A stretch of DNA of 64,000 nt, from positions 2,108,001 through 2,172,000 of the forward strand of contig NZ_CP115668.1 of assembly GCF_028021195.1 (NCBI RefSeq), in the 5' to 3' direction. Source of the DNA: Cutibacterium equinum (GTDB taxonomy: Bacteria; Actinomycetota; Actinomycetes; Propionibacteriales; Propionibacteriaceae). Below, in pieces: positions 18,227 to 27,281 of this stretch; the stretch's first letter is position 1, and each line of letters begins with the position of its first letter. The position numbers and the translations under genes were made by a program. The notes beneath the pieces are model-generated. The model ran no database searches. It worked only from the letters and a program-made list of their open reading frames with translations, and was not told the DNA's origin.

Positions 18227-19651
18227 TCAGTACAGCATTGCCGAGGCCGGGTCCGAGAGAATCTCCGCAACGTCGTGGAGGAAGGTCGAGCCCTCCTCGC
18301 CGTCAATGAGTCGGTGGTCGAAGCCGAGACTCATCGTCGTCACCCACCTGGGCACGACCCTCTCGTCGTCACCGGTCCCGACGACCCACGGACGACGCGC
18401 AATGGCACCGAGAACGAGGATCGCCGACTCTGTTCGATTGACGACCGGAGTCCCGGCGTCAAGGCCGAACACCCCAACATTGGTGATCGAGAAGGTGCCG
18501 TCGGTGTAGTCGGCGGGCTGGAGCTTCCCCTCCTTGGCGATGGCGACGATGCGGGTGATCTCCTCCGCCAGCTCGAGCATCGTCATGTCCTGGGCGTTAC
18601 GCACCACCGGCACCATGAGGCCACGCGGGGTGGCGGCGGCGATACCGAGGTTGATCTGGTCGCGGAAGACGATCTGTTCGGTGGCGTCATCCCAGCGGGC
18701 ATTGACAACCGGGGTGCGTCCCATCGCCAGACACACCGCCTTGCACCAGACCGTCAGCGGGGAGACGCGCAGCCCCTTGAAACGACGATCAGCACGCAGC
18801 CGATCGACCAACTCCATCGTCGGGGTGACGTCACAGGTGAGGAAGGCCGTCACGAGGGCCTTGGTATCCAGCGAGTCCTTCATGGCCTTCGCTGTCACCT
18901 TGCGTACCCCATGCACCGGCACCTTGCGGGTGTGGCCGTCAGGTTCGGTCGGAGCACCACCGAGGAGACGACGAGCCGTCACCGACAAGGCCGCGAACTC
19001 CGCGTCACCAGCGCCGACTCCGGCATCACGAGCACCGCCCTGCCCAGCCTCGGCAGCCGCCTTGACGTCACTCCTGGTCACTGCCCCCTGCGGGCCGGTA
19101 CCCGTCACACTCGACAGGTCAATACCGAGGTCGGCAGCCAGGCGTCGAGCCGGGGGCTTGGCGAGAACATGCTCGGTGCGGTCCATGCGTGGCGGATCCT
19201 GGCGGGCGGGCTGCTGGATCCCCGACGACTGCTGCTCGACAACAGGCTCGACGTCTGCCTTCTTTTCAGGTGCCGGCGCAGGGACATCCGTCGAGGTCTT
19301 TTCGGGCGCCCGCTGCGCCGACACTGCGGCACCGCTGCGACGACGACGCCGACGTCCAGAATCCTGAGTGACGTGGCCGACGAGGAACTCCGGTTCATCC
19401 TCACGCTGATCGTCAGAACCGTCGTCGATCGTCACCAAAGGCTCCCCGACCGCGACCGTCTCGCCAGGCTCAGCCCACAACTTCGCCACGGTTCCAGCGA
19501 AGGGACTGGGCAGTTCGACGATCGACTTGGCCGTCTCGACCTCGCACAGCACGTCGTTGATCTTGACGGTGTCGCCGACAGATACCTGCCAGGAGACGAC
19601 CTCTCCCTCGGTGAGCCCTTCGCCCGGGTCAGGCATGGAGTAGTTCTTCAC
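18227..19651 (-). CDS. Dihydrolipoamide acyltransferase (E2) of 2-oxoacid dehydrogenase
   Basis: 474 residues. An N-terminal single lipoyl domain with the lipoylated lysine in EVETAKSIVELP (about 38-49), an acidic/Ala-Pro linker, a peripheral subunit-binding domain (ARRLAADLGIDLSSVTGTG), then the catalytic acyltransferase core ending with DHRLIDG (HxxxDG active site) near the C terminus. It takes the acyl group from E1 and passes it to CoA. Third gene of the E1alpha-E1beta-E2 operon. Branched-chain oxoacid use is likelier than pyruvate because of the split E1, but this is not proven. No E3 gene is adjacent. Confidence 0.9.
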   Translation of the reverse strand: MKNYSMPDPGEGLTEGEVVSWQVSVGDTVKINDVLCEVETAKSIVELPSPFAGTVAKLWAEPGETVAVGEPLVTIDDGSDDQREDEPEFLVGHVTQDSGRRRRRRSGAAVSAQRAPEKTSTDVPAPAPEKKADVEPVVEQQSSGIQQPARQDPPRMDRTEHVLAKPPARRLAADLGIDLSSVTGTGPQGAVTRSDVKAAAEAGQGGARDAGVGAGDAEFAALSVTARRLLGGAPTEPDGHTRKVPVHGVRKVTAKAMKDSLDTKALVTAFLTCDVTPTMELVDRLRADRRFKGLRVSPLTVWCKAVCLAMGRTPVVNARWDDATEQIVFRDQINLGIAAATPRGLMVPVVRNAQDMTMLELAEEITRIVAIAKEGKLQPADYTDGTFSITNVGVFGLDAGTPVVNRTESAILVLGAIARRPWVVGTGDDERVVPRWVTTMSLGFDHRLIDGEEGSTFLHDVAEILSDPASAMLY

Positions 19652-19684
19652 GTGAATACCTCGATCAGTGTCGCAAGGAGGGGG

Positions 19685-20686
19685 TCAGTAGGCCAGGGAT
19701 CGGTCAACGGCGTCAATGATGCGGTCGACGTCGGGGATGTGCTCACCCTCGGCCTTGGCCGGCGGGTATGGGGTCGACCATCCGGTCACGCGCAGCACCG
19801 GGGCCTCCATGACGTAGTAGAGCTCCTCGCCCAGACGGGCCGCGATCTCCGCTCCGATGCCCTGGGTGCGAGGCGCCTCCTGAACGATGATCGCCCGCGT
19901 CGTGCGCCGCACCGACTCATAGACCGTCTCCATGTCGAGCGGGGACAGGCTGCGCAGGTCGACGACCTCAAGCTCGTGGCCCTCGTGGGCAGCCTCCTCG
20001 GCTGCATCCAGGCAGGTCTCGACGAGGGGTCCGTAGCACAGCAGGGTGGCATCAGTTCCGGGACGGACGATGCGCGCCTCGTGAAGGGCACGTTCAGGGG
20101 TCTCGGAGACCTCACCACGGGTGTAGTACCGACGCTTCGGCTCGAAGAAAATCACCGGGTCCGGGCTCTCGATGGCCTGGCGCAACATCCAGTAAGCGTC
20201 GTCGGGGTTGGAGCAGCTGACCACCTTGAGGCCCGGGGTGGTCGCGTAAAACCCCTCCGGGGACTCCGAGTGGTGTTCCGGGGAGCCGACGCCACCGCCG
20301 AACGGAATACGGATCGTCACCGGCAGGGACCACCGTCCGCCCACACGGGCGCGATACCTGGCCAACTGAGAGACGATCTGGTCGAAGGCCGGAGCGCTGA
20401 AGCCGTCAAACTGCAACTCGACGCAGGGGCGGTACCCGCGCATGGCCATGCCGATGGCGGTTCCGACGATGCCCGACTCCGCCAGCGGGGAGTCGATGAC
20501 CCGACGCCCGCCAAATTGTGCTTTGAGACCATCAGTGATGCGGAAGACACCGCCGAGGGTCCCGACGTCCTCTCCCATGATCACCACGTGGTCGTCAGCA
20601 GCCAAGGCGTCGGCCAGACCGGCATTGAGGGCCTTGGCCAGGGTCGTCTCCCCCTGCGGGCGCGCGCTCTGTGAGTTCTCGCTCAT
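19685..20686 (-). CDS. 2-oxoacid dehydrogenase E1 component, beta subunit
   Basis: 333 residues from the ATG at 20686, which shares its A with the alpha subunit stop (TGATG). It has the transketolase-like pyrimidine-binding fold: HVVIMGEDVGTLGGVFRITD, a helical segment QFDGFSAPAFDQIVSQLARY and the C-terminal half VVDLRSLSPLDMETVYESVR. With the alpha subunit it forms the thiamine-diphosphate E1 that decarboxylates branched-chain 2-oxoacids or pyruvate and acylates the lipoyl group of E2. Acyl-CoA products could feed branched-chain fatty acids typical of propionibacteria (inference). Confidence 0.9.
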   Translation of the reverse strand: MSENSQSARPQGETTLAKALNAGLADALAADDHVVIMGEDVGTLGGVFRITDGLKAQFGGRRVIDSPLAESGIVGTAIGMAMRGYRPCVELQFDGFSAPAFDQIVSQLARYRARVGGRWSLPVTIRIPFGGGVGSPEHHSESPEGFYATTPGLKVVSCSNPDDAYWMLRQAIESPDPVIFFEPKRRYYTRGEVSETPERALHEARIVRPGTDATLLCYGPLVETCLDAAEEAAHEGHELEVVDLRSLSPLDMETVYESVRRTTRAIIVQEAPRTQGIGAEIAARLGEELYYVMEAPVLRVTGWSTPYPPAKAEGEHIPDVDRIIDAVDRSLAY

Positions 20687-21891
20687 CAGTTGTCCTCCTC
20701 CCACGAGGCGATCTCCTCGGCGTCAGCAAGGACGTCAGGGGTCGGCTCGGCGTACACGTCCGACATGAGCTCTGCCATGACGGGCACAGGGTTCTCGTGA
20801 ACAGCAGCGCGAACCTCGGCCCCGAAGGCCTCCTCGCGCTCGGCCAGACCGTCAAGCCATTCCTCGTCAATGACCCCGCGATCCTGCAGGTAGGTCCGCA
20901 GCCTGACGATGGGGTCGGTTTTCCCCCACGTCGCCTCCTCGTCGGCGCTGCGGTAACGGGTGGGGTCGTCGGTGGTGGTGTGAGCGCCCATCCGATACGT
21001 CCACGCCTCGACGAAGACCGGCCCCTTGCCACGACGGGCGTGGTCGAGGGCGGTTCGTAGTACGGCTGTCATGGCGACGACGTCGTTTCCGTCCACCTGC
21101 ACGGCCGGGATGCCGAAACCGATCGCGCGACGGAACAGGGAGGTCGGGGACTGCACCGTCGTCGGCTCGGAGATGGCCCATTGATTGTTGACGCACACGA
21201 ACACCACGGGTGCGTTCATCGAGGCGGCGAACACGTAGGCCTCGTTGGTGTCTCCCTCGCTCATGGCCCCGTCACCGTGGAAATCCAGCGCGGCAGCAGG
21301 GGCGCCACCGGCCTCGACGTCACGCTGAATACCCATGGCATAACCGACGGCATGCAGAGTGCCCGACCCGATCATCACCGGGTAGGCGCTGAAGTGAGTG
21401 GCGACGGTGTCCCAGGCACAGTGGGCATTGCCATTCCACGAGTCGAGGATGTCAGCGACGCTGACCCCCATCGCGTGGGCCAAACCCTGCTCGCGGTAGG
21501 TCGGGAAAACTTGGTCGTGGTCACCCAATGCCAGCCACGCGCCAGCCTGAGTGGCCTCCTGGCCCATGTGCGGGGGCCACAGGCCGAGCTCCCCGTGACG
21601 CTGCAAGGCGGTGCTCTCGACGTCCAGACGCCGGGTCATGACCATCATCTCGAGGGCCTTGACGAGATCCTCGTCGTCGACATTGACAGGGAAATCCGGG
21701 TGGGGGGTGAAGTGTCCCTTGTCGTCGAGAATCCGCACCATTGCAGGATCGGGACGATTGACGGGATGGTGTGTTGCCGGCGGGATGAACGGGTCCGTAT
21801 CACCCTCGTCAGCACTAAAGGTCTCGGTCACATCTTCCTCCTGGTCGAATGTTCCGTACTTCATTCTGAACGCCGAGGAGTCCAGTTCCAA
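20686..21891 (-). CDS. 2-oxoacid dehydrogenase E1 component, alpha subunit
   Basis: 401 residues from a TTG at 21891 with GGTGAG six bases upstream; ATG 21864 is the alternative. The thiamine-diphosphate motif is clear: DFHGDGAMSEGDTNEAYVFA through FVCVNNQWAIS (GDG...NN). The loop YRMGAHTTTDDPTRYRS is also typical of E1 alpha subunits. First gene of the operon. Partner of the beta subunit immediately downstream. Confidence 0.9.
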   Translation of the reverse strand: MELDSSAFRMKYGTFDQEEDVTETFSADEGDTDPFIPPATHHPVNRPDPAMVRILDDKGHFTPHPDFPVNVDDEDLVKALEMMVMTRRLDVESTALQRHGELGLWPPHMGQEATQAGAWLALGDHDQVFPTYREQGLAHAMGVSVADILDSWNGNAHCAWDTVATHFSAYPVMIGSGTLHAVGYAMGIQRDVEAGGAPAAALDFHGDGAMSEGDTNEAYVFAASMNAPVVFVCVNNQWAISEPTTVQSPTSLFRRAIGFGIPAVQVDGNDVVAMTAVLRTALDHARRGKGPVFVEAWTYRMGAHTTTDDPTRYRSADEEATWGKTDPIVRLRTYLQDRGVIDEEWLDGLAEREEAFGAEVRAAVHENPVPVMAELMSDVYAEPTPDVLADAEEIASWEEDN

Positions 21892-22005
21892 GCAGAACTC
21901 ACCGTTTCACAGGGAGCCAATGACCACGAGGTTACCGTTCCGTAGGTTGTCCCCGGTTGCGACCCCGGTAGTTGACTCTCACAGGCGCTTGCGTACGCTC
22001 AACTG

Positions 22006-23388
22006 GTGAGCAAAACAGTGGCGATCATCGGTGCCGGGATGACAGGTCTGACGGCCGCACACCAGCTGCGGGGCCACGGTTGCCGAGTTGTCGTCCTGGA
22101 AGCAGGACAATGCGTCGGCGGACAGGTGAGGTCTCGTCGGCTTGGCTCCGACATCGTCGACATGGGAGCCGAGGCCGTGCCGCTACGCGCCCCCGGAGTC
22201 TCCGATCTGGTGTCCGAACTGGGGCTGACGGACTCGATGCGCCACCCCGCCCCCGGGCGCACCCTGTTGTCGAGCCGACGCGGGGTCGTCGAGATGCCGG
22301 CCGGGGTGACCCCCGTCGGGCCCACGAAGTTCCTGCCGACCATCGCCTCGCGGATCCTCTCCCCCGTCGGTCTGCTGCGGGCTGGTCTGGAACCGTTCAA
22401 TACCCACCCGCACCCTGACGACGTCAGCGTCGGGCAGTTCATCTCGCAACGTTTTGGTGACGAGGTCGGCCGGGCCGTCGTCGATCCCCTGCTGGGTGGC
22501 ATCCACGCCGCCGACATCGACACCTTCTCCCTTGCGATGGCGGCCCCAGCCTTGGGACAGACGGTCAAGAAGGGTGATTCCATCGTCGCCGGAACCCTCA
22601 AGCGCAACGCCGCCGCGACGTGGTCGCGTATCCGTCATCGTCGGCAACGCTCCGGGCCTGGCACCCCTGCCACCGCAACGTGGCAACACGGGTTGGTGAC
22701 GCTACCCGAGGCGCTGGCTGAGGGCCTCACCGTCCATACCAACACCCGTGCCACGGGGATCCGACGGGTTGGCCACGAATGGGTCGTCGACGTCACCGGT
22801 CCACGCGGGATCGGAGCGGTTGCCGCCGATGAGGTCATCATCGCCACGCCAGCCAGGGTCACGTCGGCCCTGCTGTCCCTGGCCCACCCGGAGGCCTCAG
22901 ACCTGCTGTCGCAGTGTGAGAGCACCACAGTTGCCACGCTCGTCGTGCGCACTGATCCGGTGGATCACCCGATCGCCACGGCTCAGACGTGGTTCATCGG
23001 TTCGGCGTGGTCCCCACTGATTCGCCAGGTGACGAACCTCTCGACGAAATGGCGCCTGCCCGAGACCACTCTCCGGATCGCCATAGGTCGTCAAGGTGGA
23101 ACACCCATCGACGACCTGTGCGACGACGACCTCGTTGCCATGACCGTGGCAGAACTGGGACGCCTGGGATTGGCCATCCACCCCCACGACCACGTCATCG
23201 AACGTCACCGTGGCGCGATGCCGCAGCCAGCCCCAGGTCACCGGGAGCGCATGGGCAAGCTCGCCACCATCCTGGACAACACCGGGCTCCACGTCGGCGG
23301 GGCCGGGATCGACGGGGCCGGAGTCGGTACCGCGATCGTCGCCGGCCGACGTCTTGCCCGTCAGATCACCTCGGAGGAGGACAAGTGA
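22006..23388 (+). CDS. Protoporphyrinogen/coproporphyrinogen III oxidase (HemY/HemG/CgoX type)
   Basis: 460 residues. The N-terminal Rossmann dinucleotide site is VAIIGAGMTGLTAAHQLRG (GxGxxG) followed by EAGQCVGGQVRS; the C terminus GLHVGGAGIDGAGVGTAIVA is the second FAD-binding segment of the flavin amine oxidase-like family. It oxidises (copro/proto)porphyrinogen in heme synthesis. In Actinobacteria this enzyme is usually the coproporphyrin-dependent (CgoX) type. GTG start. The stop overlaps the next gene by four bases, so the two are coupled, and a heme-related job for the partner is likely. Confidence 0.85.
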   Translation: MSKTVAIIGAGMTGLTAAHQLRGHGCRVVVLEAGQCVGGQVRSRRLGSDIVDMGAEAVPLRAPGVSDLVSELGLTDSMRHPAPGRTLLSSRRGVVEMPAGVTPVGPTKFLPTIASRILSPVGLLRAGLEPFNTHPHPDDVSVGQFISQRFGDEVGRAVVDPLLGGIHAADIDTFSLAMAAPALGQTVKKGDSIVAGTLKRNAAATWSRIRHRRQRSGPGTPATATWQHGLVTLPEALAEGLTVHTNTRATGIRRVGHEWVVDVTGPRGIGAVAADEVIIATPARVTSALLSLAHPEASDLLSQCESTTVATLVVRTDPVDHPIATAQTWFIGSAWSPLIRQVTNLSTKWRLPETTLRIAIGRQGGTPIDDLCDDDLVAMTVAELGRLGLAIHPHDHVIERHRGAMPQPAPGHRERMGKLATILDNTGLHVGGAGIDGAGVGTAIVAGRRLARQITSEEDK

Positions 23389-24740
23389 CCACCACGACTG
23401 ACCATTCCGCCCAACCGATGCAGCCCGGCCACCCAGGTGCGTCCGCGGGACACCCAGGTGCGTCTTCGGGTCACCCAGGTGCGTCCGCAGGCCATCCCGG
23501 AGGGCATCCTGGCGGACACCCGGGAGGTCATCCCGGCGGTCACCCCGGCCACGGCCCGCTCGTCCGCGAGATCAAGCACGACCTCAACGACAAGCCCTTC
23601 ATCGTCATCTGGGAAGTCACCCGCGCTTGTGCCCTGGTCTGCCAGCACTGCCGTGCCGAGGCTCAACACCACGCCGCTCCCGGCCAGCTGACGAACGCCC
23701 AGGGCCACGAACTCATCGACCAGCTGACCAGCTATGAGCGCCCCTACCCGATGCTCATCCTCACCGGTGGTGACTGTTTCGAGCGGCCTGACCTCGTGGA
23801 CCTCATTGAGTACGGCGTCAGCAAGGGCCTGCACGTGTCGATCTCACCCTCGGTGACCCCGCTGTTCACCTACGATCGGGTCAAGGCCGTGCAGGACGCC
23901 GGGGTCTCGATGATGTCGATGTCCCTGGACGGCGGCTCGGCGTCAACCCACGACGCCTTCCGTGGCTTCCCGGGAACCTTCGAGCGCACCGTCGAGGCCT
24001 GCCACATGCTGCGCGAGATGGGAATGAAGTTCCAGCTCAACACGGTCTTCACCGCCAAGAACATCCACGAGGCACCGCAGATGCTCAAGAACGCCATTGA
24101 TCTGGGGGCGTTCATGTTCTACACGTTCATGCTGGTGCCCACCGGACGCGGGGCCCAGCTCGACATGCTGTCCCCGCTGGAGCGCGAGGACGTCCTGTAC
24201 TGGTTGCACGACAATTCCACGCGCATCGCCGTCAAGACGACCGAGGCCCCGCAATACCGACGCATCGCCTTCCAGCGCGAGGCCGTCCGTCAGGGCAAGG
24301 AGCGTCCGGTTCGCCACGGCGAGCTCTACGAGTGGCTGACCCGCGAGACGAACAACCTCCTCGGCGAGGCCATCGAGGACCCGCGCCCACCGCGCACCCC
24401 GCTGGCCATCAATTCCGGGTCCGGATTCGCCTTCATCGACCACACCGGGGACGTCTACCCGTCGGGATTCCTGCCGATCCACTGCGGGTCGATCAAGGAC
24501 AAACCCTTCCCCGAGATCTACCGGAACTCCCCGGCGTTCCAGGGACTACGCAACCCGAATGGGTTCTCCGGCAAGTGCGGAGCCTGCAACTTCAACCACT
24601 TCTGTGGTGGATCGCGCTCGACGGCCTACGCCATGACCGGGGACTACCTGGCCTCCGACCCGTCGTGTGCCTACGTGCCACCGGGCTACCATGGCGAGCT
24701 GCCCGAGGGAGTTCCCGCCGAGGGACTGCCAAGGCTGTGA
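23385..24740 (+). CDS. Radical SAM/SPASM protein with His-rich GHPG-repeat N terminus
   Basis: 451 residues from the GTG overlapping the HemY-type stop. Residues about 15-60 are a low-complexity run of eight or more GHPG(A/G) units. Then comes the radical SAM core with the 4Fe-4S motif ACALVCQHC (CxxxCxxC) and a C-terminal SPASM-like cysteine region (GKCGACNFNHFCGG … DPSCAYVPPGY). The resemblance to AhbD-type heme-synthesis radical SAM enzymes and the coupling to a porphyrinogen oxidase suggest a role in heme biosynthesis or modification. The His-rich head may bind iron, nickel or cobalt; that is inference. Confidence 0.75.
   Translation: MTTTTDHSAQPMQPGHPGASAGHPGASSGHPGASAGHPGGHPGGHPGGHPGGHPGHGPLVREIKHDLNDKPFIVIWEVTRACALVCQHCRAEAQHHAAPGQLTNAQGHELIDQLTSYERPYPMLILTGGDCFERPDLVDLIEYGVSKGLHVSISPSVTPLFTYDRVKAVQDAGVSMMSMSLDGGSASTHDAFRGFPGTFERTVEACHMLREMGMKFQLNTVFTAKNIHEAPQMLKNAIDLGAFMFYTFMLVPTGRGAQLDMLSPLEREDVLYWLHDNSTRIAVKTTEAPQYRRIAFQREAVRQGKERPVRHGELYEWLTRETNNLLGEAIEDPRPPRTPLAINSGSGFAFIDHTGDVYPSGFLPIHCGSIKDKPFPEIYRNSPAFQGLRNPNGFSGKCGACNFNHFCGGSRSTAYAMTGDYLASDPSCAYVPPGYHGELPEGVPAEGLPRL
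23430..23562 (+). repeat. GHPG-coding low-complexity repeat
   Basis: Short in-frame repeats (consensus GGTCACCCAGGTGCGTCC and GGTCATCCCGGC variants) encode the GHPGAS and GHPG units of the radical SAM head. Early copies are 18 bp and late copies 12 bp. This is a likely site of length variation between strains. Confidence 0.8.
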
Positions 24741-24904
24741 GTTCGGTAAGGCTACCATTAGTACGCCCGCTGAAAGTATCAGCAAGGTGAATTCCTCATG
24801 GCGAAGTTCCTCCCGACCCTTGCGGGCCCAGCCAAAAATCGGTGACCCTATTCATGTATGCCTTCGGGCACACACGAATACTCGGACGACTCCAGGGAGA
24901 ACCC
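24741..24904. other. Intergenic region before 5'-nucleotidase
   Basis: 164 bp containing the promoter region of the nucleotidase gene. A partial dyad GGTAAGGCTACCATTAG at 24746-24762 faintly resembles an iron box but is too poor to call. The Shine-Dalgarno AGGGAGA lies just ahead of ATG 24905. Confidence 0.4.
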
Positions 24905-27028
24905 ATGAATCACCGACACCAGGCCCGCGTCGTCGGCTTGTCGGTGCTGTGCGTGGCCGGGATGGGTGGCAGCCTCATCGCCAACCCGGCTTCCGCCGCA
25001 CCGAGCGCAAGTGACGCCCCGTCCACATCCTCCAACCCAGCCGAGATGTGCGCGGTCGACACGAACGTCGACATCTTCAACTTCAACGACTTCCACGGCC
25101 GCATCGCCAAGGGTGCCAACCTCTTCACCCCCGTCGTCGAGGCTCGCAATGCCAACGGCGACGACAACGTCCTGCTGCTCAGCGACGGCGACAACGTCGG
25201 TGGTTCAACCTTCGAGTCCGGCTCCCTCAATGACGAGCCGACCATCGCCATGCTGGACGCCGTCGGCGTCGAGGCCAATGCCGTCGGCAACCACGAGTTC
25301 GACAAGGGCTGGAAGGATCTCGCCGAGCGCATCATTCCGCACACCACCAAGAGCCCCTACCTGGGTGCCAACGTCTACGAGAAGGGCCCGACCACGGTGG
25401 CCGCTCCTCTCAAGGCGTCGACCGTCATCGTCAAGAATGGTGTGCGCATCGGCGTCATTGGTGCCGTCACCTCGGACCTCCCCTCCCTGGTCTCCCCCGC
25501 CGGCATCGCCAACCTCACCATCGGTGACCCGGTCAAGGCCGTCAACGCCGAGGCCAAGCGCCTCAAGAGCGAGGGCCTGGCCGACATCGTCGTCGCCGAG
25601 TACCACGACGGTGCTGCTGACGGCTCTGCCGATCCGGCCAGCCAGGGCGGAAACTTCGCTCCGATCTACGCCGACACCTCCGCCGACGTCGACATGGTTT
25701 TCACCGGCCACACCCACCAGGTGTACTCGTGGAAGGACAAGGCCGGCGCCCCGCTGCTGCAGGCCGGTTCCTACGGCGAGCACCTGGCCAAGGTGACGGT
25801 GGCCTGGGACTCCGAGCACAAGAAGCTGTGCTCGCTGGACGCCGCGATCATCGACCCGGCCGAGACCCCGGCCGATGATCCGACCATCGCCAAGGTCACC
25901 TCGATCTACGAGGACGCCAAGGCCAAGTCGGATGAGGTCGGCGCCGAGGTGATCGGGCACGAGGACGCCCCGATCACCACCCCGTCGAACAAGGAAGACC
26001 AGAACTTCGCCGCCAACGTCCGTGACCGTGAGTCGACGATGTCCAACATGGTCGCCGACATGTTCAAGGACACCCTCGGCAAGGACGACCCGAACTTCAT
26101 CGGTCTGCAGAACCCTGGTGGCACTCGCGCTTCCCTGCTCGAGAAGGACATCACCTACAAGCAGGCCGCCCAGGTGCTCCCCTTCGCCAACACGCTGATG
26201 ACCACCAAGATCACCGGCGCCCAGTTCAAGACGGTGCTGGAGCAGCAGTGGCAGCGCGACACAGACGGCAAGGTCCCGTCGCGTCCCTACCTGCAGCTCG
26301 GCGTCTCCAAGAACGTCACCTACACCTACGACGAGTCCCGCAAGGAGGGCGACCGCATCACCGCCATCTGGATCAACGGCAAGCCGATCGATCCCAAGGG
26401 CACCTACACCGTGGGTTCGGGCTCCTTCCTCATCGCCGGTGGTGACAACTTCACCGAGCTCGCCAAGGGATCCAAGCCGATCGACACCGGCAAGATCGAC
26501 CTGTCCGCCTGGGTCGACTGGATCAAGGCTCAGAAGAACCTCACGCCTGACTTCGCCAAGCGTGCCGTCTCCCTGACGACCTCCCTCAAGGACGACATGT
26601 CCAAGGAGGCCATCTTCACCGTCGGCAAGCCGGCCGACAAGGCTGTTGCCCCCGACACCGTCGACTTCACCTCGAAGGGCGCCGTCGTCAACAAGACGAT
26701 GAAGACTCAGATCGTTCAGGGCGACAAGGCCGTCGACGTCGCCGCCGCCCCGGTCAAGGACGGCTCGTCCTCGGTGACCGTCAAGGTGCCGACCGACAAG
26801 GGTCTGGTCAGCGGTGATGCCACCATCGTCTTCACCTTCCCGGAGTCGGGCACCACGGTGCGCTTCGCCGCCGAGCTGTCGGTTCCCGCCGGCGCTGAGC
26901 CTGGCGGCGTCGTGACCCCGAAGCCCGGTCATTCGGCAACCCCCGGCCACAGCGTCAAGCCGGGAACCCCCGGATCTGTCGATGGCTCCGGCCACGGCAA
27001 GCCCGGCCTGCCGAGCACCGGCGTCTGA
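24905..27028 (+). CDS. Secreted 5'-nucleotidase/2',3'-cyclic phosphodiesterase family protein
   Basis: 707 residues. ATG 24905 follows AGGGAGA and begins a signal peptide with cleavage near NPASAAPSA. The metallophosphoesterase domain shows FNFNDFHGRIA (metal ligands D and H), LLLSDGDNVGGS, AVGNHEFDKGW and FTGHTHQ. It is followed by a 5'-nucleotidase C-terminal domain (QNPGGTRASLLEKDITYKQA). The tail is Pro/Gly/His-rich (PGHSATPGHSVKPG) and ends LPSTGV*, a sortase-like motif with no hydrophobic anchor after it. It probably hydrolyses extracellular nucleotides for phosphate and nucleoside salvage. Attachment is uncertain: either secreted, or truncated relative to a wall-anchored ancestor. Confidence 0.85.
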   Translation: MNHRHQARVVGLSVLCVAGMGGSLIANPASAAPSASDAPSTSSNPAEMCAVDTNVDIFNFNDFHGRIAKGANLFTPVVEARNANGDDNVLLLSDGDNVGGSTFESGSLNDEPTIAMLDAVGVEANAVGNHEFDKGWKDLAERIIPHTTKSPYLGANVYEKGPTTVAAPLKASTVIVKNGVRIGVIGAVTSDLPSLVSPAGIANLTIGDPVKAVNAEAKRLKSEGLADIVVAEYHDGAADGSADPASQGGNFAPIYADTSADVDMVFTGHTHQVYSWKDKAGAPLLQAGSYGEHLAKVTVAWDSEHKKLCSLDAAIIDPAETPADDPTIAKVTSIYEDAKAKSDEVGAEVIGHEDAPITTPSNKEDQNFAANVRDRESTMSNMVADMFKDTLGKDDPNFIGLQNPGGTRASLLEKDITYKQAAQVLPFANTLMTTKITGAQFKTVLEQQWQRDTDGKVPSRPYLQLGVSKNVTYTYDESRKEGDRITAIWINGKPIDPKGTYTVGSGSFLIAGGDNFTELAKGSKPIDTGKIDLSAWVDWIKAQKNLTPDFAKRAVSLTTSLKDDMSKEAIFTVGKPADKAVAPDTVDFTSKGAVVNKTMKTQIVQGDKAVDVAAAPVKDGSSSVTVKVPTDKGLVSGDATIVFTFPESGTTVRFAAELSVPAGAEPGGVVTPKPGHSATPGHSVKPGTPGSVDGSGHGKPGLPSTGV

Positions 27029-27054
27029 TCTGAGGATCGCCACAACCTCACGCA

Positions 27055-27093
27055 AACAACCCCGGCCCAGGATTTCCCTGGGCCGGGGTTGTT
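27055..27093 (+). terminator. Strong hairpin terminator
   Basis: Perfect 17-bp inverted repeat AACAACCCCGGCCCAGG with a five-base loop ATTTC, ending in TTGTTGTGTG. It lies 26 bases beyond the nucleotidase stop and may act in both directions. Confidence 0.85.
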
Positions 27094-27281
27094 GTGTGCC
27101 TGGGGTCAGCCGAGGCGGGATCGGGGTCCGCCGACCTGGTGGAAATACCGGTTATGACCGTGGGTGCTGCCACCTCGCGTAGCAGCACCCCCCATCACAA
27201 TCGCGAACACCACACACGGGCAGCGAGGCCGACGCAACCTACCGCCTCCAGGACCGAGGGTCCGCCGACCTGGTTGGCCGC
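27094..27281. other. Intergenic region between nucleotidase and ABC exporter genes
   Basis: 188 bp with no gene. A second hairpin (GGGTGCTGC … GCAGCACCC, about 27160-27189) could terminate the convergent ABC operon. The string GGTCCGCCGACCTGGT occurs twice (about 27125 and 27252), a short direct repeat of unknown meaning. Confidence 0.4.

Noticed and set aside
18011-20674. 887-residue plus-strand frame across the E2/E1 genes
   Set aside because: Antisense shadow of high-GC genes; no recognisable domain, while the minus strand encodes clear E2, E1 beta and E1 alpha.
24746-24762. Possible iron box upstream of the nucleotidase
   Set aside because: GGTAAGGCTACCATTAG has too few matches to the DtxR consensus and poor symmetry.
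25205-27055. 616-residue minus-strand frame opposite the nucleotidase
   Set aside because: Shadow frame with Val/Gly-rich composition; the plus strand has a signal peptide and catalytic motifs.
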